A stretch of 51,087 bases of DNA from Dinoroseobacter sp. (GCA_030066795.1 JASJAW010000011.1:1-51087); one strand, 5' to 3'; numbered from the stretch's first letter, positions 33,896 to 43,100 are shown. A program made the numbers and translations. The notes: a model not told the origin generated them from the sequence alone.

Positions 33896-34627
33896 GTGCG
33901 AGACTTGACTGCAAAGCGCTACTGGTTGGTTGGCGCGTCCGAGGGGCTTGGCCGCGCCTTAGCCTTCCATCTGAGTCGCATGGGTGTGGAGTTGATCGTT
34001 TCCGCGCGCAACTCCGACCGGCTGGCGGAGCTTGTGGCGGAGCTGCCCGGTAAAGCTTCGTTCGTGCCGGTGGATATCTCCGATCGCGCGTCTGTCGAGG
34101 CCGCGGCCGCAGAGGTGGGTGACGTCGATGGGATGGTGTTTCTGGCAGGTGTTTACTGGCCTCTGAAAGCGCAGGACTGGGACGCGGAGAAGGTGGAGGC
34201 GATGTGCGACATCAACTTCACCGGCGCGGCGCGCTGCGTCGGGGCTGTGCTACCGCAGATGGTGGCGCGCGACGCCGGTCATATCGTATTGACCGGGTCG
34301 CTCTCGGGGTTTCGTGGCTTGCCTGGAGCAACCGGGTACGGGGCCTCAAAGGCGGCTGTGATGTACATGGCCGAAGCAATGCACGCCGACCTGCGCAACT
34401 CCGGTGTCGATGTCCAGGTCGTGAACCCGGGTTTCATTAAGACCCGCTTGACCGACAAGAACGATTTCAACATGCCGTTCATCATGGAGCCTGATGCTGC
34501 TGCGCAGGAGATGGTGGAGCATATGATGTCTGATAACTTCAAAAGAAGTTTTCCCACGTTGTTCGGTTTGATGTTCCGCATATCCCAGTTTCTGCCGGAT
34601 TGGCTCTATTACCGCGTCTTCAGCTAG
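33896..34627 (+). CDS. Short-chain dehydrogenase/reductase (operon gene 5)
   Basis: 243 residues: the glycine motif YWLVGASEGLGRALAFHLSR, the catalytic serine in HIVLTGSLSG, and the YxxxK in ATGYGASKAAVMYMAEAMH. The substrate is unknown. It starts at GTG 33896, 36 bases after the DUF3833 gene with AAGGACC upstream. It matches the last member of the RpoE-controlled R. sphaeroides operon by order and family. Confidence 0.9.
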   Translation: MRDLTAKRYWLVGASEGLGRALAFHLSRMGVELIVSARNSDRLAELVAELPGKASFVPVDISDRASVEAAAAEVGDVDGMVFLAGVYWPLKAQDWDAEKVEAMCDINFTGAARCVGAVLPQMVARDAGHIVLTGSLSGFRGLPGATGYGASKAAVMYMAEAMHADLRNSGVDVQVVNPGFIKTRLTDKNDFNMPFIMEPDAAAQEMVEHMMSDNFKRSFPTLFGLMFRISQFLPDWLYYRVFS

Positions 34628-34705
34628 CCCACCCGCGTCGAACCGCCTCTTGCAACCGGGCGTCGCTTTGAAGAAGCTGACGATACCGAGACTAAGGAGG
34701 CCATC

Positions 34706-35035
34706 ATGCTCGACATCAGCAATGGAAAGATCGCGCGGGTCATCCTTTTGGCGCGGGAAGGCAAAATGGCTGAGATGCAGCTGGAATCCTACATCGCTGA
34801 CCTGAATGAGGACGAGCAGGCGAGTCTGGTTGCGGTCATGTGGGTTGGGCGTGACGATTTCGATGCGTCCGAGATCGCAGAAGCCAAGAAGATGGCCATG
34901 GAAGAAGCGACAGTTCCGACGGAAAAATACCTGATGAAAGAGCCGTTGCTTGCAGATTATCTCGAGAGCGGTCTGGATGCGCTGGGCGTCGATGTCTCTG
35001 AAGCCGAGGACGATGTGATCTCGCGCCATCAGTAA
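34706..35035 (+). CDS. DUF3775 family protein
   Basis: A 109-residue acidic soluble protein with the DUF3775 pattern (EDEQASLVAVMWVGRDDF and AKKMAMEEATVPTEKYLMKE). Function unknown. GGAGG upstream of the ATG. It lies 78 bases after the SDR gene; cotranscription with that operon is possible but the gap is larger than between the others. Confidence 0.85.
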   Translation: MLDISNGKIARVILLAREGKMAEMQLESYIADLNEDEQASLVAVMWVGRDDFDASEIAEAKKMAMEEATVPTEKYLMKEPLLADYLESGLDALGVDVSEAEDDVISRHQ

Positions 35036-35045
35036 ACCTGGATTA

Positions 35046-35063
35046 TTTGAACGCGCGTTCAAA
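35046..35063. promoter_or_regulatory. Perfect 18-bp palindrome, TetR-type operator candidate
   Basis: TTTGAACGCGCGTTCAAA is a perfect palindrome with no loop, so it is more like a protein binding site than a terminator. It lies 8 bases before a -35-like TTGACC (35072-35077) upstream of the acyl-CoA ligase gene. GAACG/CGTTC half-sites recur among TetR regulators of fatty-acid degradation, but no regulator gene is adjacent here. Confidence 0.7.
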
Positions 35064-35162
35064 AAAAATATTTGACCTCCCGCGCTCTTGCGGCACAGTA
35101 TGATTCAGCCTGCAAAATAGCGGGTGTGCCGGTTGAGGAGCCGGTCAGGGAGGATCACAACT

Positions 35163-37136
35163 ATGGCAAGCGCAGCGGCCGATGGCCGGCTGGATACCTT
35201 TCCACGTCTCTTGGCCAGAAACGCGGATACGTTCGGAGACAAGCCAGCTTATCGCGAGAAGGAATTCGGCATTTGGCAAAGCTGGACCTGGGCCGAAGCC
35301 CGGGACGAGATCGAGGCGCTTGCCTACGGTTTGCTGGACATGGGGCTGAATGAAGGGGACTACGTTGCGCTTATCGGCCGCAACCGTCCGCATATGTACT
35401 GGTCCATGGTCGCCGCACAGATGTGCGGCGCGGTGCCTGTTCCGATTTACCAGGACAGCGTTGGCGAAGAGATTGCATACGTGCTGGACCACTGTGGCGC
35501 GCGCTTTGTCATCGCCCAGGATCAGGAGCAGGTCGACAAGGTCATCGAGGTCAAAGACCGCCTGCCTGCGCTGGAAGAAGTGATCTATCTCGACAAGCGG
35601 GGCATGCGGAAATACGACCATACCCATCTGCGCTTGTTTGATCTTGTGCAGGACGAAGGCCGAGCGACCCGCGACAAGGGCGAGCGCGAGATGGCCACAC
35701 GCCTCGCCAAACAAGATGGCGAGACCACCTGCGTGATGCTCTATACTTCAGGCACCACGGGGCGCCCCAAAGGCGTTGTGCTGTCCAATGACAACATTAT
35801 CATCACCTCTAAGAACTCCGCCGAATTCGATCATCTGGTACCCGGAGATGATATCCTCGCGTACCTGCCAATGGCGTGGGTGGGTGACTTTATCTTCTCC
35901 GTTGGTCAAGCGTATTGGACAGGTTTCTGCGTCAACTGCCCGGAGAGTGCAGACACAATGATGACAGATCTGCGGGAGATTGGGCCGAGCTATTACTTCG
36001 CTCCGCCGCGCATTTTTGAGACCCAGCTGACTACCGTGATGATCCGGATGGAGGATGCGGGCAAGTTCAAGAAATGGCTGTTTGATCGCTTTATGGCGCA
36101 CGCAAAAACCGTCGGGCCCAAGCTTCTGGATGGGGAACCCGTCGGCGCGATGGACAAGCTGAAATACAGCCTCGGAAACCTGCTGGTCTATGGTCCGCTC
36201 AAGAATACGCTGGGTCTGAGCCGCATTCGCGTAGGCTACACTGCCGGAGAGGCGATCGGGCCTGAAATCTTTGATTTCTATCGGTCTTTGGGAATCAACC
36301 TGAAGCAGCTTTATGGCCAGACAGAAGCCAGCGTGTTCATCACACAACAAAAGGATCACGAGGTTCGCGCCGATACCGTGGGCACGCCGACACCCGGTGT
36401 TGAATTGCGGATCGATGACAGTGGCGAGGTGTTCTACCGATCCCCCGGTGTGTTCGTGAAATACTACAAGAACGACGAGAGCACGGCCTCGACAAAAGAC
36501 GCCGAAGGCTGGGTGGCCACAGGCGACGCTGGTTTTATCGAGCCGGACACTGGCCATCTGCGGATCATCGACCGCGCCAAGGACGTGGGCAAAATGGCGT
36601 CCGGGGCTCTGTTTGCGCCGAAATATGTGGAGAACAAGCTCAAGTTCTACCCGAATATTCTGGAAGCTGTGGTGTTCGGTGCAGGGCGAGAAACCTGTAC
36701 CGCGTTCATCAACATCGACCTGACGGCGGTGGGCAACTGGGCCGAGCGGAACAACATCGCCTACGCGTCCTACCAGGAGTTAGCCGGGCATCCGCAGGTG
36801 CTCGAAATGATCCAGAGCCATATAGCGGAGACCAATGAAAGCGTGGCGCAGGATGAAATGTTGTCGGGCTGTCAAATCCACCGCTTCCTTGTGTTGCACA
36901 AGGAGCTCGATGCGGACGACGGCGAATTGACCCGCACCCGAAAAGTGCGTCGCCGGATCATCGAGGAGAAATACGACGACCTGATCACAGCGCTTTATGA
37001 CGGGGCCGAAAGCGTCTCGACCGAAACGGAGGTCACCTACGAGGACGGACGCAAGGGGTCGATCAAGGCGACCCTTCATATCCGTGACGTCAAAACGGTC
37101 GAAGCACGCGCGCCGCAAGCGGTGGCGGCAGAATAG
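35163..37136 (+). CDS. AMP-forming acyl-CoA ligase, long-chain type
   Basis: A 657-residue ANL-family enzyme (carboxylate + ATP + CoA to acyl-CoA). The AMP-binding signature is MLYTSGTTGRPKGVVLSN; downstream are LKQLYGQTEASVFITQQ, ATGDAGFIEPDTGHLRIIDR and GAGRETCTAFIN. The size and the GHLRIIDRAKDVGK segment fit the long-chain acyl-CoA synthetase group. The ATG at 35163 follows GGAGG. It is 9 bases ahead of the Liv ABC transporter genes, so the ligase probably activates what the transporter imports (inference). Confidence 0.9.
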   Translation: MASAAADGRLDTFPRLLARNADTFGDKPAYREKEFGIWQSWTWAEARDEIEALAYGLLDMGLNEGDYVALIGRNRPHMYWSMVAAQMCGAVPVPIYQDSVGEEIAYVLDHCGARFVIAQDQEQVDKVIEVKDRLPALEEVIYLDKRGMRKYDHTHLRLFDLVQDEGRATRDKGEREMATRLAKQDGETTCVMLYTSGTTGRPKGVVLSNDNIIITSKNSAEFDHLVPGDDILAYLPMAWVGDFIFSVGQAYWTGFCVNCPESADTMMTDLREIGPSYYFAPPRIFETQLTTVMIRMEDAGKFKKWLFDRFMAHAKTVGPKLLDGEPVGAMDKLKYSLGNLLVYGPLKNTLGLSRIRVGYTAGEAIGPEIFDFYRSLGINLKQLYGQTEASVFITQQKDHEVRADTVGTPTPGVELRIDDSGEVFYRSPGVFVKYYKNDESTASTKDAEGWVATGDAGFIEPDTGHLRIIDRAKDVGKMASGALFAPKYVENKLKFYPNILEAVVFGAGRETCTAFINIDLTAVGNWAERNNIAYASYQELAGHPQVLEMIQSHIAETNESVAQDEMLSGCQIHRFLVLHKELDADDGELTRTRKVRRRIIEEKYDDLITALYDGAESVSTETEVTYEDGRKGSIKATLHIRDVKTVEARAPQAVAAE

Positions 37137-37145
37137 GGGGCGCAT

Positions 37146-37967
37146 ATGCTGGATCTATCACCCGAAGGCTACGTCACTGAAGATGGCCGCAAAATTGGCG
37201 GCGTGTTAATGGAGATGAAGAATATCACCCTGCGCTTTGGCGGCGTGACGGCGATCAAAGACATCTCCTTCGACATTCGCGAAGGCGAGATCCGAGCGAT
37301 TATCGGGCCCAACGGGGCAGGTAAATCCTCTATGCTCAACGTGATCTCGGGTTTCTATGTTCCACAGGAGGGGGAGGTCTGGTTCAAGGGCGCGCGTCGG
37401 GCTCAGATGAAGCCGTACCAGGTCGCGCGACAGGGCATCGCGCGAACCTTCCAGAACATCGCTCTTTTTGAAGGTATGAGCGTGCTCGACAATATCATGA
37501 CGGGCCGTCTGACCCATATGAAAGCGAACATTTTCGACCAGGCTGTCTGGTGGGGCCGTGCGCAGGTTGAAGAGACCGAAAACCGTGAAAAAGTTGAGAG
37601 AATAATCGACTTTCTTGAGATTCAGAACATCCGGAAGACCCCTGTAGGGCGGTTGCCCTACGGCCTGAAGAAGCGGGTTGAATTGGCGCGCGCGCTGGCC
37701 GCCGAGCCGATGCTTTTGTTGCTCGATGAGCCGATGGCCGGGATGAACGTCGAAGAGAAAGAAGACATGTCGCGCTTCATTCTCGACGTGAATGACGAGT
37801 TCGGGACAACGATTGCCCTGATCGAGCACGATATGGGCGTGGTGATGGATTTGTCCGACCGCGTTGTCGTGATGGATTATGGCAAGAAGATCGGGGACGG
37901 CACACCCGATGAGGTGCGCGCCAATCAGGATGTGATCGACGCCTATCTGGGGGTGGCGCATGACTGA
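37146..37967 (+). CDS. livG: Liv-type ABC transporter ATP-binding protein
   Basis: 273 residues: Walker A GPNGAGKSS, Q-loop region ARTFQNIALFEGM, a modified signature LPYGLKKRVELARAL (YG in place of the usual SGG), and Walker B LLLLDEPMAGMN. The LivG subfamily is shown by the VLDNIMTGR segment and the short C-terminal ANQDVIDAYLG. It pairs with LivF on the LivH/LivM permease. It overlaps the following hypothetical gene by 8 bases. Confidence 0.92.
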   Translation: MLDLSPEGYVTEDGRKIGGVLMEMKNITLRFGGVTAIKDISFDIREGEIRAIIGPNGAGKSSMLNVISGFYVPQEGEVWFKGARRAQMKPYQVARQGIARTFQNIALFEGMSVLDNIMTGRLTHMKANIFDQAVWWGRAQVEETENREKVERIIDFLEIQNIRKTPVGRLPYGLKKRVELARALAAEPMLLLLDEPMAGMNVEEKEDMSRFILDVNDEFGTTIALIEHDMGVVMDLSDRVVVMDYGKKIGDGTPDEVRANQDVIDAYLGVAHD

Positions 37968-38619
37968 GACTGAGCCGACGCGGTACTGGACGGCGCCGCC
38001 GAGCACGCTCTGGCAACGATTGCGAAATCCGGGGTGGAGCGACGCGGAACGGGCTTTTCCGGCTTTGCGCTCGGCCAGTGGCGTGGGCGAGATGGACCGG
38101 TCCAAGGCCGATGCGGCCGCCCTGTCCGCGCCTGACGGCGACTGGCCTGAGGATATCCTCGCGATGCGCACCTATGTGGAGGTGGCAGTCCAGGTCGTGC
38201 TGCAGGACTCGACAGATCCACTGAACGGGCATCCAGTCTTGAGCCCTCATTTTACGCCAAGATACGCAAACCGCATAGACTGTGAGACACCCGATGGCGC
38301 GGCTCAGTGGGAATGCGATGTGGAGGGTGAGGGGCCGTACCGGATCCGTTATTGCTCCGTCATTTGGCGAACCATCACGCGATCCAAAAGAGACGCTTTC
38401 GCGAAGTACTTCACGGCGTGGCGACGCGCAGCGCTTAGTCGACTGGCTGCTGGGCCGGTGCCAACCGAAGACTTGACGCCAAGCATAATAGACCGAGGCG
38501 CCTTTGCGTGGTGCCTCGGGCCGAGGGACCGTATGGAAATCACATTGGAGCGGCCCGACGGTCAGCTGGCTGTTTCGGCCACGCGCGCTTGGGCGAAACG
38601 ACGGGAGGTGTGCAGATGA
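37960..38619 (+). CDS. Hypothetical protein between livG and livH
   Basis: 219 residues, soluble, rich in Trp and Arg, starting MTETEPTRYWTAPPSTLWQR. No signal or membrane segment is apparent. It overlaps livG by 8 bases and ends 51 bases before livH, so it is transcribed with the transporter. I do not recognise the family. Codon use resembles the neighbours in the first half and is more irregular in the second half. Confidence 0.6.
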   Translation: MTETEPTRYWTAPPSTLWQRLRNPGWSDAERAFPALRSASGVGEMDRSKADAAALSAPDGDWPEDILAMRTYVEVAVQVVLQDSTDPLNGHPVLSPHFTPRYANRIDCETPDGAAQWECDVEGEGPYRIRYCSVIWRTITRSKRDAFAKYFTAWRRAALSRLAAGPVPTEDLTPSIIDRGAFAWCLGPRDRMEITLERPDGQLAVSATRAWAKRREVCR

Positions 38620-38670
38620 GCTCATCCTGCCCGACTGCTCACCGAAGACGCCTGAATAGGGAGTACATGG

Positions 38671-39660
38671 ATGCCTGATCAGTTGCTTTTTGCGATGGAG
38701 GTCACGCTCAACGGTCTGATGGCGGGCGTGATGTATGCACTCGTGGCGCTAGGCTTTGTGCTGATCTTCAAAGCCTCCGGTATCTTCAACTACGCGCAGG
38801 GCGTTATGGCGCTTTTTGCTGCGATGACGCTGGTCGGCATTCAGAAGGGGCAGGTGCCCTTTGCTCACCTCATAAACGCAGTCTTTGGTACCAACATTCA
38901 CTATTTCGGATGGGAACTGCCGGCAGTCCTTGCGATCCTGCTGACTGTTGTCGTGATGATCGGTTTCGCCTGGCTGGTCAACAAACTGGTGCTCCGGCAT
39001 CTGGTCAATCAGGAGCCGATCATTCTTTTTATGGCTACGATTGGTCTGGCCTATTTCCTAGAAGGTGTGGCCGACTTGATGTGGGGAGCGGAAATCAAGA
39101 AGCTCGACGTCGGGTTGCCGCAAGGCCTTAACGCGGCCATCGACGAGGCAACGTTCAACCTGTTTGGCTATGGGTTCTTCATCGACAATCTGGATATTGC
39201 GGCGACAATCATCGCAGCGGTTCTGGTGGCGGGTCTTGTGATCTTTTCCCAATACACCAAGCAGGGCCGCGCGCTGCGCGCGGTGGCCGATGACCATCAG
39301 GCGGCTTTGTCGGTAGGCATCAGCCTGAACTTCATCTGGGTGCTGGTTTGGGCCATCGCTGGCTTCGTGGCGCTGGTCGCGGGTATTATGTGGGGCGCGA
39401 AATCGGGCGTTCAGTTTTCGCTGTCGCTGATCGCGCTGAAGGCGCTTCCGGTGCTCATGCTCGGAGGGTTCACCTCGATCCCCGGCGCGATTGTCGGCGG
39501 GTTGATCATTGGCATGGGCGAGCAACTTTTTGAGTTCCTGATAGGCCAGCCGTTCCTCGGCGGCGCCACGCAGAACTGGTTCGCCTATGTATTGGCGCTC
39601 GTCTTCCTCGTCTTCCGGCCGCAAGGTCTTTTTGGCGAAAAGATCATCGAGAGGGTGTAG
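38671..39660 (+). CDS. livH: Liv-type ABC transporter permease
   Basis: A 329-residue membrane protein with about eight transmembrane segments. It contains NGLMAGVMYALVALGFVLIF and FNYAQGVMALFAAMTLVG at the N-terminus, and the EAA-like VGGLIIGMGEQLFEFLIGQP and LGGFTSIPGAIVGGLIIGMG region. LivH-type permease of the HAAT family, forming the channel with LivM. GGAG precedes the ATG at 38671. Confidence 0.92.
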   Translation: MPDQLLFAMEVTLNGLMAGVMYALVALGFVLIFKASGIFNYAQGVMALFAAMTLVGIQKGQVPFAHLINAVFGTNIHYFGWELPAVLAILLTVVVMIGFAWLVNKLVLRHLVNQEPIILFMATIGLAYFLEGVADLMWGAEIKKLDVGLPQGLNAAIDEATFNLFGYGFFIDNLDIAATIIAAVLVAGLVIFSQYTKQGRALRAVADDHQAALSVGISLNFIWVLVWAIAGFVALVAGIMWGAKSGVQFSLSLIALKALPVLMLGGFTSIPGAIVGGLIIGMGEQLFEFLIGQPFLGGATQNWFAYVLALVFLVFRPQGLFGEKIIERV

Positions 39661-39672
39661 CGAAGCGATGCG

Positions 39673-40017
39673 TCAGCTGAAGAGATCGCAGACCCATTCC
39701 CACAGCCAGATGAACGGCAGTGCGATGACACAGAGGATCATGACCGGGATGGCTAAGACCATCGGCACGAAGAGATATGCGGCGGCAGCAATCATCGCAA
39801 GAATGACAATTGTGAACATCAGGTTTGAGAACACGCCAGCGAAGAGGAGACCCCGAAGCGAGCGTTCGGCAGGGGGGCGAGCCGTGGGCGCCTGTCTGTT
39901 CTCGCGCGATGCACCGCGCAAGAGGGCGTCCTTCGCCAAGGTCACATCTTCGTCCGACAAAGTGCCGGCGGCGCGGCGGGCTTCGAGGTCTTCCAATTCC
40001 TGTGCAAGCGTCGTCAT
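39673..40017 (-). CDS. Small membrane protein with N-terminal SHOCT-like region
   Basis: 114 residues. The N-terminal part LEDLEARRAAGTLSDEDVTL resembles short oligomerisation (SHOCT-like) motifs. Two hydrophobic segments follow (about residues 57-79 and 84-104), ending WLWEWVCDLFS. GGAG 7 bases before the ATG at 40017. It lies in antisense orientation in the middle of the liv cluster. Function unknown. Confidence 0.65.
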   Translation of the reverse strand: MTTLAQELEDLEARRAAGTLSDEDVTLAKDALLRGASRENRQAPTARPPAERSLRGLLFAGVFSNLMFTIVILAMIAAAAYLFVPMVLAIPVMILCVIALPFIWLWEWVCDLFS

Positions 40018-40259
40018 GGCAATCTCCGATCTCAATGGAACCAAGATGCCGGTCCAGTTAGGCGAGACATTTGCGGGACTGTGGCAGTTTTCGGGCACAG
40101 CAATGCTGCGATGCGGCGTGAAAATGCCGCTAACGCATTGCTGCGGCGCGCATATTCCTTGTTTGAGATACATGTTGACGCAGACCGATTCCGCTGGTCT
40201 TACTGCCCGTCATGCCGGGGAGGGAGTGCCTGGAAAGGCCCGTACGGAGACGACTAAGT

Positions 40260-40511
40260 ATGAAGAAAATCTGGGCAATCGCCTGTGTTATCGGCTTCAC
40301 CGCCTTTTGGACCTTCGGGTTTCTGGCACTGGCCGGAGTATTTGGCGACCGGCCATTCGATTGGGTGAGCGCAGTGATCTGCGTCGCCGGTCTGGGCGTG
40401 GGAACCTATGCGCGCCTGCAAGTGAACGCACTGACGCGCGAAATGAAAACAGGGCTGCACGTGCGGCCAGCGGACACTGTGGATGTGACCTGGGAGGAGG
40501 CGCGCGGCTAA
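40260..40511 (+). CDS. Small membrane protein (83 aa)
   Basis: 83 residues: MKKIWAIACVIGFTAFWTFG begins a first hydrophobic helix, and a second follows at about residues 36-52 (WVSAVICVAGLGVGTYARLQ), with a polar C-terminus. GGAGACG precedes the ATG at 40260. It lies between livH and livM in the transporter direction. I do not recognise the family. Confidence 0.6.
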   Translation: MKKIWAIACVIGFTAFWTFGFLALAGVFGDRPFDWVSAVICVAGLGVGTYARLQVNALTREMKTGLHVRPADTVDVTWEEARG

Positions 40512-40553
40512 AGAGCCAGCGCGCAGGTCGCGATAACTTGACACCACAGATGC

Positions 40554-40587
40554 AAGGGCGTGTGCGGGACAACCTGCGCGCGCCCTT
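40554..40587 (+). repeat. 15-bp hairpin upstream of livM
   Basis: AAGGGCGTGTGCGGG (40554-40568) pairs with CCTGCGCGCGCCCTT (40573-40587, G-T pairs included) around the loop ACAA. No long T tract follows. It ends 34 bases before the livM start and may modulate readthrough or mRNA stability within the cluster. Confidence 0.65.
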
Positions 40588-40621
40588 CGTGTGTCTGGTG
40601 GTCTGAAGGGAGAGGGACAAG

Positions 40622-41698
40622 ATGTTTTATCGCGAAGCTGGTGATTTCAAAACAAGCTATGTGGCCGACAGTCAGACTTTTCCGATCAAGTTTGACAGGG
40701 TCCGGTACTGGATTGTGCTGGTGCTGGCGATCTGCCTGGTACCGTTCATCATCAACGATTATTGGGCCAACGCGGTCATGGTGCCCTTCCTGATCTGGTC
40801 TATCGCAGCGATCGGGCTCAACATCCTGACAGGGTATTGTGGACAGGTGAGCCTTGGCACGGGCGGCTTCATGGCGGTGGGTGCCTATGCCTGCTACAAG
40901 ATCATGACGGCGTATCCTGACCTGAACATCGCGTTTTGCGTGATTTTTGGAGGTCTGGTGACCGCGGCGGTCGGGGTCCTGTTTGGCTTGCCCAGTTTGC
41001 GGATCAAGGGCTTCTACCTTGCGGTGGCAACGCTCGCAGCGCAGTTCTTTCTGGTCTGGCTCTTCAACAAAGTGCCGTGGTTCTACAACTATTCAGCGTC
41101 GGGTCAGATCAATGCACCTGAGCGCACGGTCTTTGGCTACGCCGTGACCGGTCCGAATGCGGATGCCGCACCAAAATACCTCTTCTGCCTGGCGTTCGTG
41201 CTGGTTCTGGGGTGGATGGCACGCAACCTGACACGTGGCACGATCGGGCGGACATGGATGGCAATCCGGGATATGGACATTGCCGCCGAAATCATTGGGG
41301 TGAACCCGCTGCGCGCGAAGCTCAGCGCCTTCGCCATCAGTTCGTTCTTCGTTGGCGTCGCGGGGGCCTTGTTCTTCGCCGTGTACCTGGGCGCGGTTGA
41401 GGTGACCGAGGCCTTCGGCATCAACCAGTCGTTCCTTGTGCTCTTTATGATCATCATCGGGGGACTGGGCTCGATCTTTGGCTCGCTCGCCGGGGCGGCA
41501 TTTATCGTGCTGCTGCCTGTTCTGCTAAAAAACGTGATGGTGGGTGGCCTCGGCTGGGATACCGCGATTGCAGCGCATTTTGAGTTCGTTATTCTTGGCG
41601 GACTGATCATTTTCTTCCTTATCGTCGAACCCCATGGTCTTGCCCGGCTGTGGGACTTGGCGAAGGAGAAATTGCGGCTTTGGCCGTTCCCGCACTAG
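40622..41698 (+). CDS. livM: Liv-type ABC transporter permease
   Basis: A 358-residue LivM-type permease with about ten hydrophobic segments; LNILTGYCGQVSLGTGGFMA is characteristic. GRTWMAIRDMDIAAEIIGVN carries the conserved loop that contacts the ATPases, and GGLGSIFGSLAGAAFIVLLP lies near the C-terminus. GGAGAGG precedes the ATG. It partners LivH. Confidence 0.92.
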   Translation: MFYREAGDFKTSYVADSQTFPIKFDRVRYWIVLVLAICLVPFIINDYWANAVMVPFLIWSIAAIGLNILTGYCGQVSLGTGGFMAVGAYACYKIMTAYPDLNIAFCVIFGGLVTAAVGVLFGLPSLRIKGFYLAVATLAAQFFLVWLFNKVPWFYNYSASGQINAPERTVFGYAVTGPNADAAPKYLFCLAFVLVLGWMARNLTRGTIGRTWMAIRDMDIAAEIIGVNPLRAKLSAFAISSFFVGVAGALFFAVYLGAVEVTEAFGINQSFLVLFMIIIGGLGSIFGSLAGAAFIVLLPVLLKNVMVGGLGWDTAIAAHFEFVILGGLIIFFLIVEPHGLARLWDLAKEKLRLWPFPH

Positions 41699-41763
41699 CG
41701 GGCAAAGAAGTCGGAGCGGGGGAGCTTCGCGAAAGTAACTGCGTACCAATGGGAGGAAACGCA

Positions 41764-43044
41764 ATGAAACTAAAACTGACCAGCATGGCGGTGGCCGCGA
41801 CAATGATCGCAGCTCCCGTTATGGCCGATCTCGTCTATCCGTCCCTGTCCTATCGGACCGGGCCCTATGCAGCAGGCGGCATTCCGTTTGCGGACGGGTA
41901 TGCGGATTACTTCACGCTGCTGAACGAGCGTGACGGTGGCATCGGCGGTGTAATGACCCGCGTGCTTGAGTGCGAGACCGGCTACAATACGCAAAAGGGC
42001 GTAGAGTGCTACGAAGCCACCAAGGGCGAAGGCAGCCTTGTCTATCAGCCGCTCTCGACTGGCATTACCTACCAGCTGATCCCCAAAGCGACCGCTGACG
42101 GCATCCCTCTACACACCATGGGCTATGGCCGGACTTCGGCTGCGAATGGCACCATCTTCAGCCACGTCTTCAACTACCCGGCAAACTACTGGGACGGCGC
42201 CTCGGTGATCGTTAATCACCTGCTGGCAGAGAACGAGAGCATTGATGGCAAAAAGATTGCGCTGCTCTATCACAACTCGGCCTACGGCAAGGAGCCGATC
42301 CGTACGTTGGAGGAGCTCTCAAAAATTCATGGCTTCGAACTGAGCCTGATCGCTGTTGACCATCCGGGTCAGGAGCAGAAAGCCCAGTGGCTGCAAATCC
42401 GCCGCGAGCGCCCTGATTACGTTGTGATGTGGGGCTGGGGGGTCATGAACCAGGTGGCCGTTCAGGAAGCTGCCAACATCCGCTTCCCGATGGAGAACTT
42501 CATCGGCAACTGGTGGGCAGGGTCGGAAAATGACGTGATCCCGGCGGGCGACGCAGCTAATGGCTACAAGTCGCTCAACATGCACAACGTTGGGTCCGAT
42601 TTCCCGATCTATGCCGATCTGAAGCAATACGTGATCGACGCGGGCAAGGCAGCTGGCGCCGGCGATCAAGTTGGCACGGTCCTGTATAACCGGGGTCTCT
42701 ATGCGGCGATGCTGGCGGCTGAAGCCACTCGCAAAGCGCAGGAAATCCACGGCGAGATGGACATCACGCCTGCGATGATGCGCGATGGCATGGAGGCGCT
42801 GGAGATCAGCGAAGCCCGTATGACTGAACTGGGCATGCCGAACTTTGGTCCGGCCTTCTCGGTCAGCTGTGAGGATCACGGTGGTGCAGGCGCTGCCAAA
42901 GTGCAGCAGTGGGATGCCTCGGCGCAGACCTGGAATGTTGTCACCGACTGGATCGGTGCGGATGACAGCGTCATCACCCCTCTTGTGATGGAAGACAGCG
43001 CAGCCTTCGCAGCAGAAAACAACATCGACAAGCGCTGCAACTAA
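41764..43044 (+). CDS. Liv-type ABC transporter substrate-binding protein
   Basis: A 426-residue periplasmic binding protein with a Sec signal peptide (MKLKLTSMAVAATMIAAPVM, cleavage after the Ala before DLVYP). The mature part starts with SYRTGPYAAGGIPFADGYAD, a LivK-like two-lobe pattern (VKGVECYEATKGEG and HSDYG-like segments). It is longer than classical LivK and belongs to the larger group of HAAT binding proteins whose ligands include aromatic and other carboxylates. GGGAGG precedes the ATG at 41764. Confidence 0.9.
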   Translation: MKLKLTSMAVAATMIAAPVMADLVYPSLSYRTGPYAAGGIPFADGYADYFTLLNERDGGIGGVMTRVLECETGYNTQKGVECYEATKGEGSLVYQPLSTGITYQLIPKATADGIPLHTMGYGRTSAANGTIFSHVFNYPANYWDGASVIVNHLLAENESIDGKKIALLYHNSAYGKEPIRTLEELSKIHGFELSLIAVDHPGQEQKAQWLQIRRERPDYVVMWGWGVMNQVAVQEAANIRFPMENFIGNWWAGSENDVIPAGDAANGYKSLNMHNVGSDFPIYADLKQYVIDAGKAAGAGDQVGTVLYNRGLYAAMLAAEATRKAQEIHGEMDITPAMMRDGMEALEISEARMTELGMPNFGPAFSVSCEDHGGAGAAKVQQWDASAQTWNVVTDWIGADDSVITPLVMEDSAAFAAENNIDKRCN

Positions 43045-43100
43045 GCCAATCTGGCTGGCCCTGTTTGCTCCGGGCCAGTCGCAGCAATCCGGGGAGTATC

